Part shown: piece by piece, positions 32,298 through 40,631 of the stretch | Position numbering within the stretch: the first letter of the stretch is position 1 | Layout: each line of letters opens with the position of its first letter | Assembly: GCA_039793985.1 (NCBI GenBank) | Contig: JBAMMC010000023.1 | Location: 1-40,631 of the forward strand | Length of the DNA stretch: 40,631 nt | Origin: ARK-14 sp002899805 | Lineage (GTDB): Archaea > Thermoproteota > Thermoprotei_A > Sulfolobales > Fervidicoccaceae | Reading direction: 5' to 3' | Notes under the pieces: model-generated | The model's database searches: none | The model's input: only the letters and a program-made list of their open reading frames with translations | What the model was told of the DNA's origin: nothing | Program-made: the position numbers and the translations under genes

Positions 32298-33071
32298 ATG
32301 GTGAAAGATCTTAGAGTGATATTCACAGAAACACCTGAAAACTCGAGATTGAATTTAGCTTTTGAAGAAGCCTTTTACCTCAGTAGATGCAATGAATGGG
32401 TCGATGATACATTACGCATATGGAGAAATGAAAGGGCTGTTGTCATTGGAGTTTTCCAGAAAGCAGAGGAAGAAGTAGACCTGGAATATGCTAGAAACAA
32501 TGGAATACAGATTGTAAGAAGGTTTACCGGAGGTGGAGCGGTTTACCACGATCTAGGTAATATAAACTTCGCTCTCTCAACTAAAATCCATGGTGATTCA
32601 AAGCGAGGAATCGACTACCTTTATGAATACTTGATTTTTGGGGCAATGGAAGCCATGAAACTGTTGGGCTTTTCTCCAAAGAAGGAAAACATAAATGACA
32701 TTGTAGTAGAAGGCAGGAAAGTCATTGGGGTAGCTGGCAGCCTTAAAAGGGACTGTGCTTTCCTTCATGGTGCTATGCTGTACTCAACTGATCTGAATAT
32801 TCTCTCAAGGGTTCTCAAGGTGCCTCTTAAGAAATTACAAGATAAAAATATCGATTCAGTAAAATATAGAGTGTCTACGCTCTCTCAAATTAAACCTGAG
32901 CTTAAAGTGAAGGACATCATCTCTTCCCTTATAGCTGGATTTTCAAAAATTCTCGAAGCAAAAGGCTATTACATTGATATGCCAACAGAGAGAGAAATCG
33001 AGCTTGCTCGGAAGCTATATGCAGAAAAATACTCTTCTGATTCTTGGAACCTTGAAAGAAGAAGACCTTAA
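32298..33071 (+). CDS. lplA: Lipoate-protein ligase A catalytic subunit
   Basis: This 257-residue enzyme activates lipoate with ATP and attaches it to a lysine of a lipoyl domain such as GcvH or a 2-oxoacid dehydrogenase E2. The motifs are RRFTGGGAVYHDLGNINFAL at about 75-94 and NDIVVEGRKVIGVAGSLKRDCAFLHGAML with the substrate-binding lysine. The C-terminal accessory domain is supplied by the separate LplB gene just upstream. Its presence implies lipoylated enzymes elsewhere in the genome. Confidence 0.94.
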   Translation: MVKDLRVIFTETPENSRLNLAFEEAFYLSRCNEWVDDTLRIWRNERAVVIGVFQKAEEEVDLEYARNNGIQIVRRFTGGGAVYHDLGNINFALSTKIHGDSKRGIDYLYEYLIFGAMEAMKLLGFSPKKENINDIVVEGRKVIGVAGSLKRDCAFLHGAMLYSTDLNILSRVLKVPLKKLQDKNIDSVKYRVSTLSQIKPELKVKDIISSLIAGFSKILEAKGYYIDMPTEREIELARKLYAEKYSSDSWNLERRRP

Positions 33072-33124
33072 TATCCTTTGAGCATTTAATCTTATGAGCA
33101 ACTGCTAGCAAATGGTGTCTTACA

Positions 33125-34744
33125 GTGGTCCATTGGATCTTTGAGATTGCTAATAGTATAGAAGAAAGAGCAAGAACTAGGGGAAAGAGAAGTATAGTTC
33201 TCAATGGAGGTCTTTCTGTCTCAGGACTTCAGCATATCGGAAGGTTGCGCGGCGAAGTTCTCATAGGAGAAGCAGTGAGAAAAATACTCGAAAAGAGGGG
33301 GTTCGAAGTAAAACAGTTAATAGTGTTATACACGCAAGATGCTTGGAAAGGAAAGGAAAAGCAACTAAAACAGTTCAAGGATAATGAAGGGGAAAAATAC
33401 ATAGGTCACCCGCTAATAAGAGTACCAGATCCCATGGGTTGTCATGCTAACTGGGTAGAGCATTATTGGGAAGATTTTGGTGGAGTATTGAACAAATTTT
33501 CTGATGGTAAGATCGAAATTGTAAAAACAACAGATATGTATGGTAGAGAGCTAAAGAGTGTAATGAAAGAATTCATTGAAAAGAGAGAAATTACGAGGAG
33601 TGTAGTAAACAAGTATAGAGGGAGGAACCCTTATCCTGAAGATTGGATCCCTGTTGAACCTATCTGTGAAAGATGTGGTAGAATAGATACAACAAAATCA
33701 CTCAAGGTTGATGGAGAAGTTGTAGAATATAAATGCAAGAACTGCGGTTATCATGGTTTCACGAAAGTTGAAAATGGAAAGTTGAACTGGAGACTCGAAT
33801 GGGCTGGTGTATGGAAGGCGCTAGCAATTGATTTCGAACCTTTCGGGAAGGATCATGCTACTCCAGGTGGAAGTAGGGACAGCTGTGTAGAGCTTGCGAG
33901 AACAGTCTTAAATATAGACCCCCCAATCGGTCTCCCGTATGAATGGGTGGCCATAAGAATTAATGGGAAAGAGATGGATATGGGTTCAAGCGACTTTATA
34001 GGTATTACACCAAAAGAATGGCTGGAAGTAGCTCACGCAGAAGTATTGAGATATATATATTTCTCAGTGCCTCCTAAGAAGCGGATAGTAATAGATCTGA
34101 GTGAAATCCCCCAATATTATGAGCAATACTTCAAAGGAGAAAGGGCCTTTTACGCTAAAAAAGAGGGAAATGTTCTGACCGAGGAAGAGGAAGAGGCATC
34201 CATTAACTATGAATTTTCACTGTTACAAGAAGCGCAGGAAAAAATGCCTTTCCAACTACCGTATTATACAGCTGCCTTACTAGTACAGTCTCTTCCCAAG
34301 GGTAACTATTTGGAAGCAGCACTAAGGAGATTACAGGCTTCTAAGATAATAACCGAAGAACTTACTGATTTCGAAAAAAAGAGAATCGGGGAAATGTTAG
34401 AAAAAGCTGGCAATTGGGTTTCAAGATATGCTCCTGAGCAAGTAAAATTCTCGGTGGATTTTGAAGTGAGCCCTGATATAGTTAGAAGTCTGAAGTTCAG
34501 GGATTCGCTTGTGGAGTTAGGAAAGCGATTACTGACACTGGACATGTGGAGTGAAGAAGAGATAAAGAGAACTATGATAGAATACACTTCTGATATGAAT
34601 ACAGAAGAGAGAAAAGAATTCTATAGAGAGTTCTACTTAGTTATGGTAGGAAAAGAGAGCGGGCCCAGAGCAGCTCCATTATTGGCAGCCCTAGGAAAAG
34701 ATATGGTAAGGAAAAAGCTCATAGAAAAATTAGAAACTAATTAA
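33125..34744 (+). CDS. lysS: Lysyl-tRNA synthetase, class I
   Basis: This 539-residue enzyme is the archaeal class I LysRS, unrelated in fold to the class II enzyme of most bacteria. The HIGH equivalent is HIGR at 37-40 in GGLSVSGLQHIGRLRG. A zinc-binding insert has CERC and CKNC. The KMSKS equivalent is degenerate (KEMDMGSSDFIGITP). The C-terminal anticodon-binding helices begin at about residue 360. The start is GTG at 33125; the ATG at 33112 is out of frame. Its stop directly abuts that of the convergent ATPase subunit C gene, leaving no spacer. Confidence 0.96.
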   Translation: MVHWIFEIANSIEERARTRGKRSIVLNGGLSVSGLQHIGRLRGEVLIGEAVRKILEKRGFEVKQLIVLYTQDAWKGKEKQLKQFKDNEGEKYIGHPLIRVPDPMGCHANWVEHYWEDFGGVLNKFSDGKIEIVKTTDMYGRELKSVMKEFIEKREITRSVVNKYRGRNPYPEDWIPVEPICERCGRIDTTKSLKVDGEVVEYKCKNCGYHGFTKVENGKLNWRLEWAGVWKALAIDFEPFGKDHATPGGSRDSCVELARTVLNIDPPIGLPYEWVAIRINGKEMDMGSSDFIGITPKEWLEVAHAEVLRYIYFSVPPKKRIVIDLSEIPQYYEQYFKGERAFYAKKEGNVLTEEEEEASINYEFSLLQEAQEKMPFQLPYYTAALLVQSLPKGNYLEAALRRLQASKIITEELTDFEKKRIGEMLEKAGNWVSRYAPEQVKFSVDFEVSPDIVRSLKFRDSLVELGKRLLTLDMWSEEEIKRTMIEYTSDMNTEERKEFYREFYLVMVGKESGPRAAPLLAALGKDMVRKKLIEKLETN

Positions 34745-35776
34745 TTACTGCAGGGAAGATTTCTGAATTGCTTCTTCACAATTAATTCCGGAGCTCATTT
34801 CTATAAAAATTTTCATTATTTCCATTTTTTCAATATTTATCAAGAGAAGAGTTGCGAGGGGTAACGCTGGGGTAAATGGGTAGGAAGCGTACATTATTTC
34901 AGCGACTTTTCTAATCTTTTTTCTTAAAACTCTAATCATCTGCATTTCTGCATCTTCACTCTTCACAAAGGCTCCTCCCATAGAAGCTATCATTTTCACA
35001 TAAATTTGTTGGAGGCTGTTAGTTTGATAAGCTTCTATGATTTCCTTACCGTTCAATCTGCACATTCTAGACTTTTCGAGGATGCTAGAAACTATCCTGT
35101 TTCCTTCATTCCTAAGAGCATTAACTGAAACGGTAAGAAATAGCGAATCAAGGTAATCACAGAGGATTTTCAATACTTCTCTTTTTCTCATTGAATTCAA
35201 TTTAGAAATTTCTTTCATTAAATACTCTTTAAGTTCTAAAAGGAGACCTAACTGAAAAGCACTTATTCCTCCACCCTCCTCTGTAACCTTCAGTGCTCTG
35301 ATTAGACTTTCCCTTACCTCTCTTTCGAAGTATGTTTCAAATATGGTCCTAAGTTGTGGTGCGGAACTACCAAGAACTGCTATTCCTTGCTCGATCTCTT
35401 GCTTCAATTTCTCGTCTCTTCCCCAAGGCAAAGCGAGCATAGCTTTATGAATGTCCCCAGTAGACTCGAATATCTTCACTGCTAAAATAATAGATGAAGT
35501 TTTATCCCACACATCGATTGCTCTGAGAATTTTTTCAGCTTCCTTTGGAGAAAGAGAAATTATTTTTTCTATTCTCTTTTGAGTTGCTATTTCGAATTGA
35601 TGTGCCAGTTCAATAAAATCCTTTGGATTACTTTCCAACAAGTAGCCGTGTTCTTTGAGTGTTTGTGCGATTTTCTCCGCCCCTTCTGCCTCGCATATTT
35701 CCTTGAGGCTTTGTTGGTCAAAGAATTTAATTTTCTGTGAATAAAGTTTCGGCAGAATATATGAGTATGATTTCAA
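34745..35776 (-). CDS. atpC: A/V-type ATP synthase subunit C
   Basis: This 343-residue, largely helical protein is the subunit (V-ATPase d-like) that couples the membrane rotor to the central stalk. It shows YSYILPKLYSQKIKFF, SLSPKEAEKILRAIDVWDKTSSIILAVKI, and LSFPTF-like C-terminal helices rich in hydrophobic residues. Sequence conservation in the family is low, so part of the call comes from length and the neighbouring stalk gene, which overlaps it by four bases. The catalytic A and B subunits are not in the window. Confidence 0.85.
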   Translation of the reverse strand: MKSYSYILPKLYSQKIKFFDQQSLKEICEAEGAEKIAQTLKEHGYLLESNPKDFIELAHQFEIATQKRIEKIISLSPKEAEKILRAIDVWDKTSSIILAVKIFESTGDIHKAMLALPWGRDEKLKQEIEQGIAVLGSSAPQLRTIFETYFEREVRESLIRALKVTEEGGGISAFQLGLLLELKEYLMKEISKLNSMRKREVLKILCDYLDSLFLTVSVNALRNEGNRIVSSILEKSRMCRLNGKEIIEAYQTNSLQQIYVKMIASMGGAFVKSEDAEMQMIRVLRKKIRKVAEIMYASYPFTPALPLATLLLINIEKMEIMKIFIEMSSGINCEEAIQKSSLQ

Positions 35777-36111
35777 GCGAGGCCACCCATAAATGCCTCA
35801 ATTATCTTCTCTATAGCTTTCTCCATGTTACTTTTTCCCTTTTTTTCAATTTCTTGGAGCATTTCTATCTCATGTTCTTCATATTTTTTCTTCAATTCCG
35901 ACGCAAGCCTTTCTCTTTCAGCTTCGAGCTCAACTTTCGCTTGCTCTACTATTTTCTGAGAGAGTTTTTCAAGTTCTGCCAAAATAGTTTCAGCTAAAGA
36001 GAGAACTTCATCGCCTCTTTTCTTGTACTCTCCTAAGATCAAATCGACTTCAGTTTCAAAATTGACGAAGATTTTTATAATCTGTGAGGCTCTCTTCATT
36101 TCTTCATTCAC
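35773..36111 (-). CDS. A/V-type ATP synthase coiled-coil stalk subunit (H-like)
   Basis: This 112-residue protein is almost entirely a charged coiled coil (ILGEYKKRGDEVLSLAETILAELEKLSQKIVEQAKVELEAERERL and onwards), like the peripheral stalk subunit H of archaeal ATP synthases. At 112 residues it is too short for a normal subunit E. It overlaps subunit C by four bases and TrmI by eight. Assignment to H rather than a truncated E rests on length and position. Confidence 0.65.
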   Translation of the reverse strand: MNEEMKRASQIIKIFVNFETEVDLILGEYKKRGDEVLSLAETILAELEKLSQKIVEQAKVELEAERERLASELKKKYEEHEIEMLQEIEKKGKSNMEKAIEKIIEAFMGGLA

Positions 36112-36901
36112 TCCCCTTCTTTCTGAGAAACACCATTATGTATCCACTGAACATTTTTTGGAAAAATTTAGGTCTCAGTGCTTCTCCCTCTTTTTCATAT
36201 TCTCTACTGATTACTTCGAATACTTTGTGTATATGATATTTTTGCTTTACTATTTCATCACTTAAAGTTTTTATTACTTGGTTAGCACTGGGAACAAAAA
36301 CGACAACCCTTGCAAATGAGAGAAGAGAATTGTGGAGAGACTTCAACGCCTCCCATGGTTCAGGTAAATCAAGAAAGAAAGCATGGAACCCTCTTTCCTC
36401 AATGCCTTTTCTAACATCTTTGACTTTAATTCTATCGCTTATATCCAATCCTAAAATCTTAAGGTTTTCAATAGCTTTCTCAACCATGTCTTCTCTTATC
36501 TCATATCCCCAGTAGTTCTCTTTATTTTTAATTACCCGAAGAATGTGTGCTGTTAAAAATCCAGAGCCTACCCCTGACTCTCCAACCATAAAACCCTCAT
36601 CAATCCCTGATTCTGCTATCATTAAGGCTGCATCCTTTTCATAGATCACCTGAGTCTTTCTGGAAAACTGAGAATATATGATCTCATCAAAAGTTGGTTT
36701 TTGTATCATTACTTTGAATCCCGTTGAAGTAACAACCTCAGAACCCCACTCACCTTTCAAAATATCTTCATGCTTGATAACACCATACTTTGTAATCAAA
36801 CTTTTTCCTTTTTTCAGCAGAACTATCCTCTCATTTCCATCCGGAAAAATTAATAGTGCTCTGTCGCCCTCCTGAGGAGATTCGAATGTCACTAGAATCA
36901 A
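36104..36901 (-). CDS. trmI: tRNA (adenine-N1)-methyltransferase TrmI (m1A57/58)
   Basis: This 265-residue class I methyltransferase makes m1A at position 58 (and 57 in archaea) of the tRNA T loop using S-adenosylmethionine. It has GVIKHEDILKGEWGSEVVTSTG in the N-terminal domain, the SAM motif GESGVGSG at 107-114, acidic GYEIREDM, and the catalytic LDLPEPW with Asp178. The length is standard for archaeal TrmI. Its tRNA-modifying role fits with the adjacent TmcA gene. It overlaps the ATPase stalk gene by eight bases. Confidence 0.95.
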   Translation of the reverse strand: MILVTFESPQEGDRALLIFPDGNERIVLLKKGKSLITKYGVIKHEDILKGEWGSEVVTSTGFKVMIQKPTFDEIIYSQFSRKTQVIYEKDAALMIAESGIDEGFMVGESGVGSGFLTAHILRVIKNKENYWGYEIREDMVEKAIENLKILGLDISDRIKVKDVRKGIEERGFHAFFLDLPEPWEALKSLHNSLLSFARVVVFVPSANQVIKTLSDEIVKQKYHIHKVFEVISREYEKEGEALRPKFFQKMFSGYIMVFLRKKGSE

Positions 36902-36926
36902 ACCTCTCTTTTCATTTTCCTTCTCG

Positions 36927-39407
36927 TCAATTTTGACTTATAATATGAATTCCAATCGGTGATGAAATGTCTTTACCGTAGTATTTTAATAAGAGTTCTC
37001 TTCCTGCGTCTTTCAAATACTGCATAACATCTATATCTCTTTGAGAAAGTTGTTTCGATATCTCATCCCAAGCCTTAGCTTGTAGAACCTTTGAAAGGAG
37101 AATGATTTCCTCCCTATCTCTTAGCTTTACTATCTTTCCCATGTCGCTCTCAAAATAGAAAGTAGCTAGTTCCCACATTATATCGCTGACTGCTTCGTAT
37201 GTCATCGGTCCATATACATATATCCAAAGCCTGTCAATGTCTATTGGACTAAGCTTCGGAGGATCGGCAGGAATTAAACTTATGCTCCTTAAAATTCCCA
37301 TCGCAACCTCAGTTTCTATATCTCGATAGACGTCTCTAAGCCCTTTTGTTATTTTTTTTCTCAAATATTTTTCTCCTTCCTCGACTATTTTGAAGGCTAA
37401 CGGTGAAAGAGGTTTCACCACAATAACCGTATACTCTCCACTTACAGGATTTCTGTCTGGACTCATGTGTACAGGTTTGAATCCATTTTTAACCCAAAAT
37501 GAAAGAAGCTTACTGTTTACACCAAAACCACTTCCTATCCAGTCCATGCCAGATTTAATGGCTTCTTCTTCGAGTTTTTTAAGTGCGAATGAGCCGATCC
37601 CTTTACCCTGAACTTTCGGATGAGTGGCTATCCTAACAATTCTCAAGCCCTTTAAACTACCCATTTCCCAAATTCTTATATGTTTGAGTATTCTGTCTGG
37701 TATGATGTTTCCAGGTATTTTGTTTCCTCTGAGGAGTGTTTCTACCATCTGTTCTTCTAATCCGCCCTCAAAAGCCACTTGAAGGGAACACACTACTTTC
37801 TTGGATTTACTTGTGAGCACAGCCCTAACAAGATGGTGAGGAGCATCGGCAAGCATTGCGAGGTCGTCCGGCTGATTCCTATAGTGTGCTAAGACATATA
37901 TGCCGAAGAGGCTTCTAAGAAGAGGTTCGTTCCTTTCCGAAAAGAGCTCTTCTGGCTTGAGCTCAACATATTCTAATTCTCCCCTTTCAATTTCCTCAAG
38001 ATCTTCTTCATTCAACTCATCTGGCTCGGCATCGAGGAGGAGAGCTCTATATAGCCATCTCTCGACTGGATCATTTTCACCATATCTGATTGGTGTTTTC
38101 AGCTCATAGGAGCTCAATTCAATGTTCTTTGAACTTCTGAGCTCTCCTAAGAACCTGACAGAAAAACCTCTCCCCCCTCCCTCGTAACCATGGAGTGTAG
38201 CTGAAAACGCTATTCTATCATGAGCTCTGAGGATATTCATAAGGAGGGGAACATGTATTCCAGATGCTTCATCAACGGCTACGATATCCCCTCTGATTTT
38301 AGGTACATTTATTGGAGTCCAGTATTCGATAGAAAAAAAGGGTCCCTGAAGCTCGATGATATTTCCGCCCTTTTTAATTGAGTTGACTTTGTATCCTAAA
38401 GTTTCGGCGGCTTTTTTTGCTAAGGCAAAAAGTGATTGTACGTTTTGTGGTTCGGGGGAAGTAACTATTATCCTCACTTTATGCTTCACATTTTTCAGAG
38501 ATTCCGCTAATCCTACAAGCCCTATTCCAAGCGCACATGACTTCCCTCTACCTCTATCGGCTGTAATGAGTACAATTTTTTTCCATCCTTTCTTCGGCTT
38601 ATCAATAAGAAATTCAAGGATGGACGCTGCCTTAATCTGATCTTCTGTTAAGGCTAATTCGTATAATTTTTTGGGGAAACGAATTTCTTCTGGTATGAAC
38701 TCTTCGGTGCTGAGTATTTTAGCGGGTTTTTCTATCTTTACATTCGCAGCTTTAATGAGCTTGTCAGTAGAAATATCGTAGATATAGGCTCCTTCAGCAT
38801 CCATTAAAGTTGAAATGAACCATCTTATGAACACGTGTCTTGGCTCAGTGTAACCTGGAACTAGTAACCTTTGCTTGAAAATTGTCAGCTTGTTTGGCCA
38901 ATCGTAAAGATTTGGGGTTAAGAGGATTACTAATCCACCGCCTCTAACTGTCTCAATGAGTCTTCCTATATCGTTGGGCCTGAGATCATCGGACAAATCA
39001 AGTACCAAAATATCGAAGGTTGTTCCTAAATATTTCTCACTCTTTTCATAAACATCGATTTCCCTCTCTTCTCCTGTTTTCTTCAATTTTAAAAAGAGCC
39101 TGAACACTTCTTTTCTTATCCTGGACTCGTCAGTCTCGTCGTGGTATATGTACAGCACTTTTGGTTTGATTCCAGTTATATTTTGATATTCAAGAGAATA
39201 TTGATGGATAATATATGCAGCATAGAAGCCCTGCTTGCCAGGGTCTCCTCCTGACAATACTATGAGCCTTCTATGCCTGCTCTCGATGTATTTTTTTGTA
39301 TTCCTTCTTATCCTTCTAGAAAATTTTTTTAAAAATGGAGAAATATTTTTGAGTTCTGAAAAAATTTTTTCTCTCGAAAGAGCTTCAATTTCCTTTCTAC
39401 CCAGCAA
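36927..39407 (-). CDS. tmcA: tRNA(Met) cytidine acetyltransferase TmcA
   Basis: This 826-residue enzyme acetylates cytidine N4 in tRNA and, in archaea, rRNA, using acetyl-CoA and ATP. An N-terminal DUF1726 domain lies at about 1-215. The helicase-like domain has Walker A DRGRGKS at 284-290 and Walker B DIVAVDEAS with Asp379 and Glu380. The GNAT domain has HPKVQGKGIGSF at about 596-607. A C-terminal helical tRNA-binding domain follows. N4-acetylcytidine is typical of thermophilic archaea. It starts 23 bases after the cdc48 stop. Confidence 0.96.
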   Translation of the reverse strand: MLGRKEIEALSREKIFSELKNISPFLKKFSRRIRRNTKKYIESRHRRLIVLSGGDPGKQGFYAAYIIHQYSLEYQNITGIKPKVLYIYHDETDESRIRKEVFRLFLKLKKTGEEREIDVYEKSEKYLGTTFDILVLDLSDDLRPNDIGRLIETVRGGGLVILLTPNLYDWPNKLTIFKQRLLVPGYTEPRHVFIRWFISTLMDAEGAYIYDISTDKLIKAANVKIEKPAKILSTEEFIPEEIRFPKKLYELALTEDQIKAASILEFLIDKPKKGWKKIVLITADRGRGKSCALGIGLVGLAESLKNVKHKVRIIVTSPEPQNVQSLFALAKKAAETLGYKVNSIKKGGNIIELQGPFFSIEYWTPINVPKIRGDIVAVDEASGIHVPLLMNILRAHDRIAFSATLHGYEGGGRGFSVRFLGELRSSKNIELSSYELKTPIRYGENDPVERWLYRALLLDAEPDELNEEDLEEIERGELEYVELKPEELFSERNEPLLRSLFGIYVLAHYRNQPDDLAMLADAPHHLVRAVLTSKSKKVVCSLQVAFEGGLEEQMVETLLRGNKIPGNIIPDRILKHIRIWEMGSLKGLRIVRIATHPKVQGKGIGSFALKKLEEEAIKSGMDWIGSGFGVNSKLLSFWVKNGFKPVHMSPDRNPVSGEYTVIVVKPLSPLAFKIVEEGEKYLRKKITKGLRDVYRDIETEVAMGILRSISLIPADPPKLSPIDIDRLWIYVYGPMTYEAVSDIMWELATFYFESDMGKIVKLRDREEIILLSKVLQAKAWDEISKQLSQRDIDVMQYLKDAGRELLLKYYGKDISSPIGIHIISQN

Positions 39408-39430
39408 CTATTAGTAACCTCCACGAAGGG

Positions 39431-40631
39431 TCACATAGTGATCCTTTTTAGTTGTTTGGCCAGCCTAGAATATTTTTCAATATCGTCTTTAGATAGAGAA
39501 GGTTGGACCTGCTCCATAGCTTTTAGGAAGTACTTCATCTCGACAGGACGAGCTTCGAGCTTTTCTCTGAGGGCTAGCATTACAGCTTCTCTGACTAATG
39601 CTTCTAAATCTGCCCCCGTATAACCTTCAGTTAACTCAGCTAGCTTCTGAAGGTCAACATCCTGGGCCAGGGGTACCTTTCTCGTATGTATCTTCAATAT
39701 GCTTAATCTGGATTCCTTATCTGGTGGAGGTATATATATTAGCCTGTCGAATCTCCCCGGTCTCAATAGAGCTGGGTCTAAAATATCTGGTCTGTTTGTA
39801 GCAGCAATTACTACAACATTCGTGAGTGGCTGAATACCATCCATTTCAGTTAAGATTTGATTGACGATTCTGTCAGTCACTCCGCTTGTATCATATCGGA
39901 GCCCCCTTGCAGAAGCTATTGAATCTATTTCATCGAAGAATACAATTGTGGGGGCTACCTGTCTAGCTCTTCTGAATATCTCTCTTATAGCCTTCTCGCT
40001 CTCTCCAACCCACTTGCTGAGTATTTCGGGTCCTCTCACAGCAATGAAGTTCGCTTCGCTCTCCGTAGCTGCTGCCTTAGCGAGCATGGTCTTGCCAGTA
40101 CCGGGAGGACCGAATAGTAGGATCCCTTTTGGAGGTCTAACTCCCATCTTTTCATAGATATCTGGATATTTGAGAGGCCATTCTACTGCTTCTTTCAGCT
40201 GTTGCTTAGCTTCATCTAATCCACCTATATCGCTCCACTTCACATTGGGTACTTCGACGTAAACTTCTCTAATTAATGAGGGGTTGACGTCTTTCATTGC
40301 ATTCATGAAATCGTTCCATGTAACTTTAAGCTCTTTCAGAACTTCAGGCTTAATCGGTTTGTCGACCTCAATTTTCTTTTCTTCGATGAATCTCCTTATG
40401 GCATTCATAGCGGCCTCTTTAACTAGAGCTGCTATATCTGCTCCTGTGAATCCGTGTGTCATAGAGGCTATTTTATCCAAATCCACATCTTCAGCTAAAG
40501 GCACATTCCTTGTATGAACCATTAATATTTCCTTTCTCGCTTTGACATCGGGAGGACCTATTTCTATTTCTCTGTCGAATCTTCCTGGTCTCCTCAATGC
40601 AGGATCGACGGCGTTAGGTCTGTTCGTTGCT
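39431..40631 (-). CDS. cdc48: CDC48/VCP-like AAA+ ATPase, N-terminal part cut by window edge
   Basis: Only the C-terminal 400 or so residues of this double-ring AAA+ unfoldase are in the window. The first ATPase domain is cut within ATNRPNAVDPALRRPGRFDR, and the reading frame stays open to the edge. The linker is followed by the complete second domain, with GGLDEAKQQLKEAVEWPLK, Walker A GPPGTGKTML, Walker B IVFFDEIDS and the arginine-finger motif DRIVNQILTEMDG. It ends KQLKRITM without the long tail of the eukaryotic protein. It is likely the first gene of the run with tmcA and trmI. Confidence 0.96.
   Translation of the reverse strand, partial: ATNRPNAVDPALRRPGRFDREIEIGPPDVKARKEILMVHTRNVPLAEDVDLDKIASMTHGFTGADIAALVKEAAMNAIRRFIEEKKIEVDKPIKPEVLKELKVTWNDFMNAMKDVNPSLIREVYVEVPNVKWSDIGGLDEAKQQLKEAVEWPLKYPDIYEKMGVRPPKGILLFGPPGTGKTMLAKAAATESEANFIAVRGPEILSKWVGESEKAIREIFRRARQVAPTIVFFDEIDSIASARGLRYDTSGVTDRIVNQILTEMDGIQPLTNVVVIAATNRPDILDPALLRPGRFDRLIYIPPPDKESRLSILKIHTRKVPLAQDVDLQKLAELTEGYTGADLEALVREAVMLALREKLEARPVEMKYFLKAMEQVQPSLSKDDIEKYSRLAKQLKRITM

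Noticed and set aside
39431..40597. Internal ATG at 40597 as the true start of the AAA+ ATPase
   Set aside because: The frame is open to the window edge and codes the conserved ATNRPNAVDPAL segment just before it, so the gene is truncated by the window and not short.
1..40631. CRISPR arrays, insertion sequences, integrase or phage genes
   Set aside because: No direct-repeat arrays, transposase or integrase motifs, or att-like duplications were seen. The gene content is core archaeal chromosome.

Overview
The window comes from a thermophilic archaeon, most likely a member of the Thermoproteota (Crenarchaeota). The evidence is the gene content: EF-2 with a diphthamide site, an archaeal exosome cluster, KEOPS subunits, PriL, class I lysyl-tRNA synthetase, a V/A-type ATPase, TmcA, Cdc48, protein disulfide oxidoreductase, and C/D box sRNAs. 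Translation signals are archaeal, with GGAGG/GGTGA-type ribosome sites, frequent TTG and GTG starts, and TATA boxes about 26 bases before starts. The DNA is AT-rich. A Fervidicoccus- or Acidilobales-like source would fit, but the sequence alone does not settle the genus.

Layout. Bases 1-8118 (minus strand) hold a translation and RNA-processing block: partial EF-2, a DHH phosphoesterase, DUF3194, prefoldin beta, Pcc1, a Brix protein, eL43, Rrp42-Rrp41-Rrp4, and SBDS. This is the classical archaeal exosome superoperon. Bases 8359-11136 (plus strand) hold S24e, S27ae, Kae1, Bud32 and an XTP/dITP pyrophosphatase, so three of the KEOPS subunits lie within 7 kb. Next come a C/D box sRNA, a NhaD/ArsB-type transporter, tRNA-Ile(GAT), and a gene-poor stretch containing a candidate structured RNA leader ahead of a UPF0147 gene.

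Bases 13599-19799 form a flavin redox module. It contains EtfA, EtfB, an acyl-CoA dehydrogenase, a CaiB-family CoA-transferase interrupted by an in-frame TAG, and divergent FixC and FixX. Electrons from acyl-CoA chemistry would pass through ETF to FixCX and quinone, possibly with bifurcation to ferredoxin. The gene set parallels the bacterial cai/fix set.

Bases 19812-27576 hold primase large subunit, a HAD hydrolase, a pilin-like protein, a small metallopeptidase, GGPP synthase plus geranylgeranyl reductase (membrane lipids), a second C/D box sRNA, a site-2 protease, a protein disulfide oxidoreductase, and a divergent Cys-containing HTH regulator with a perfect palindrome over its TATA box.

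Bases 27580-31914 are a tight minus-strand operon: an unrecognised Cys-rich winged-helix protein, a UPF0248/MJ1316-like protein, an AmrS-like protein that has lost its radical-SAM cysteines, AmrS itself, and a GPN-loop GTPase. The right end holds a split lipoate ligase (LplB-LplA), LysRS, A-ATPase subunit C and a coiled-coil stalk subunit, TrmI, TmcA, and the C-terminal part of Cdc48, which is cut by the window edge.

The items most worth follow-up are the two kink-turn-consistent C/D sRNAs, the structured leader at 13111-13269, the degenerate AmrS paralogue with its unknown operon partner, and the interrupted CaiB gene in the Etf/Fix module.
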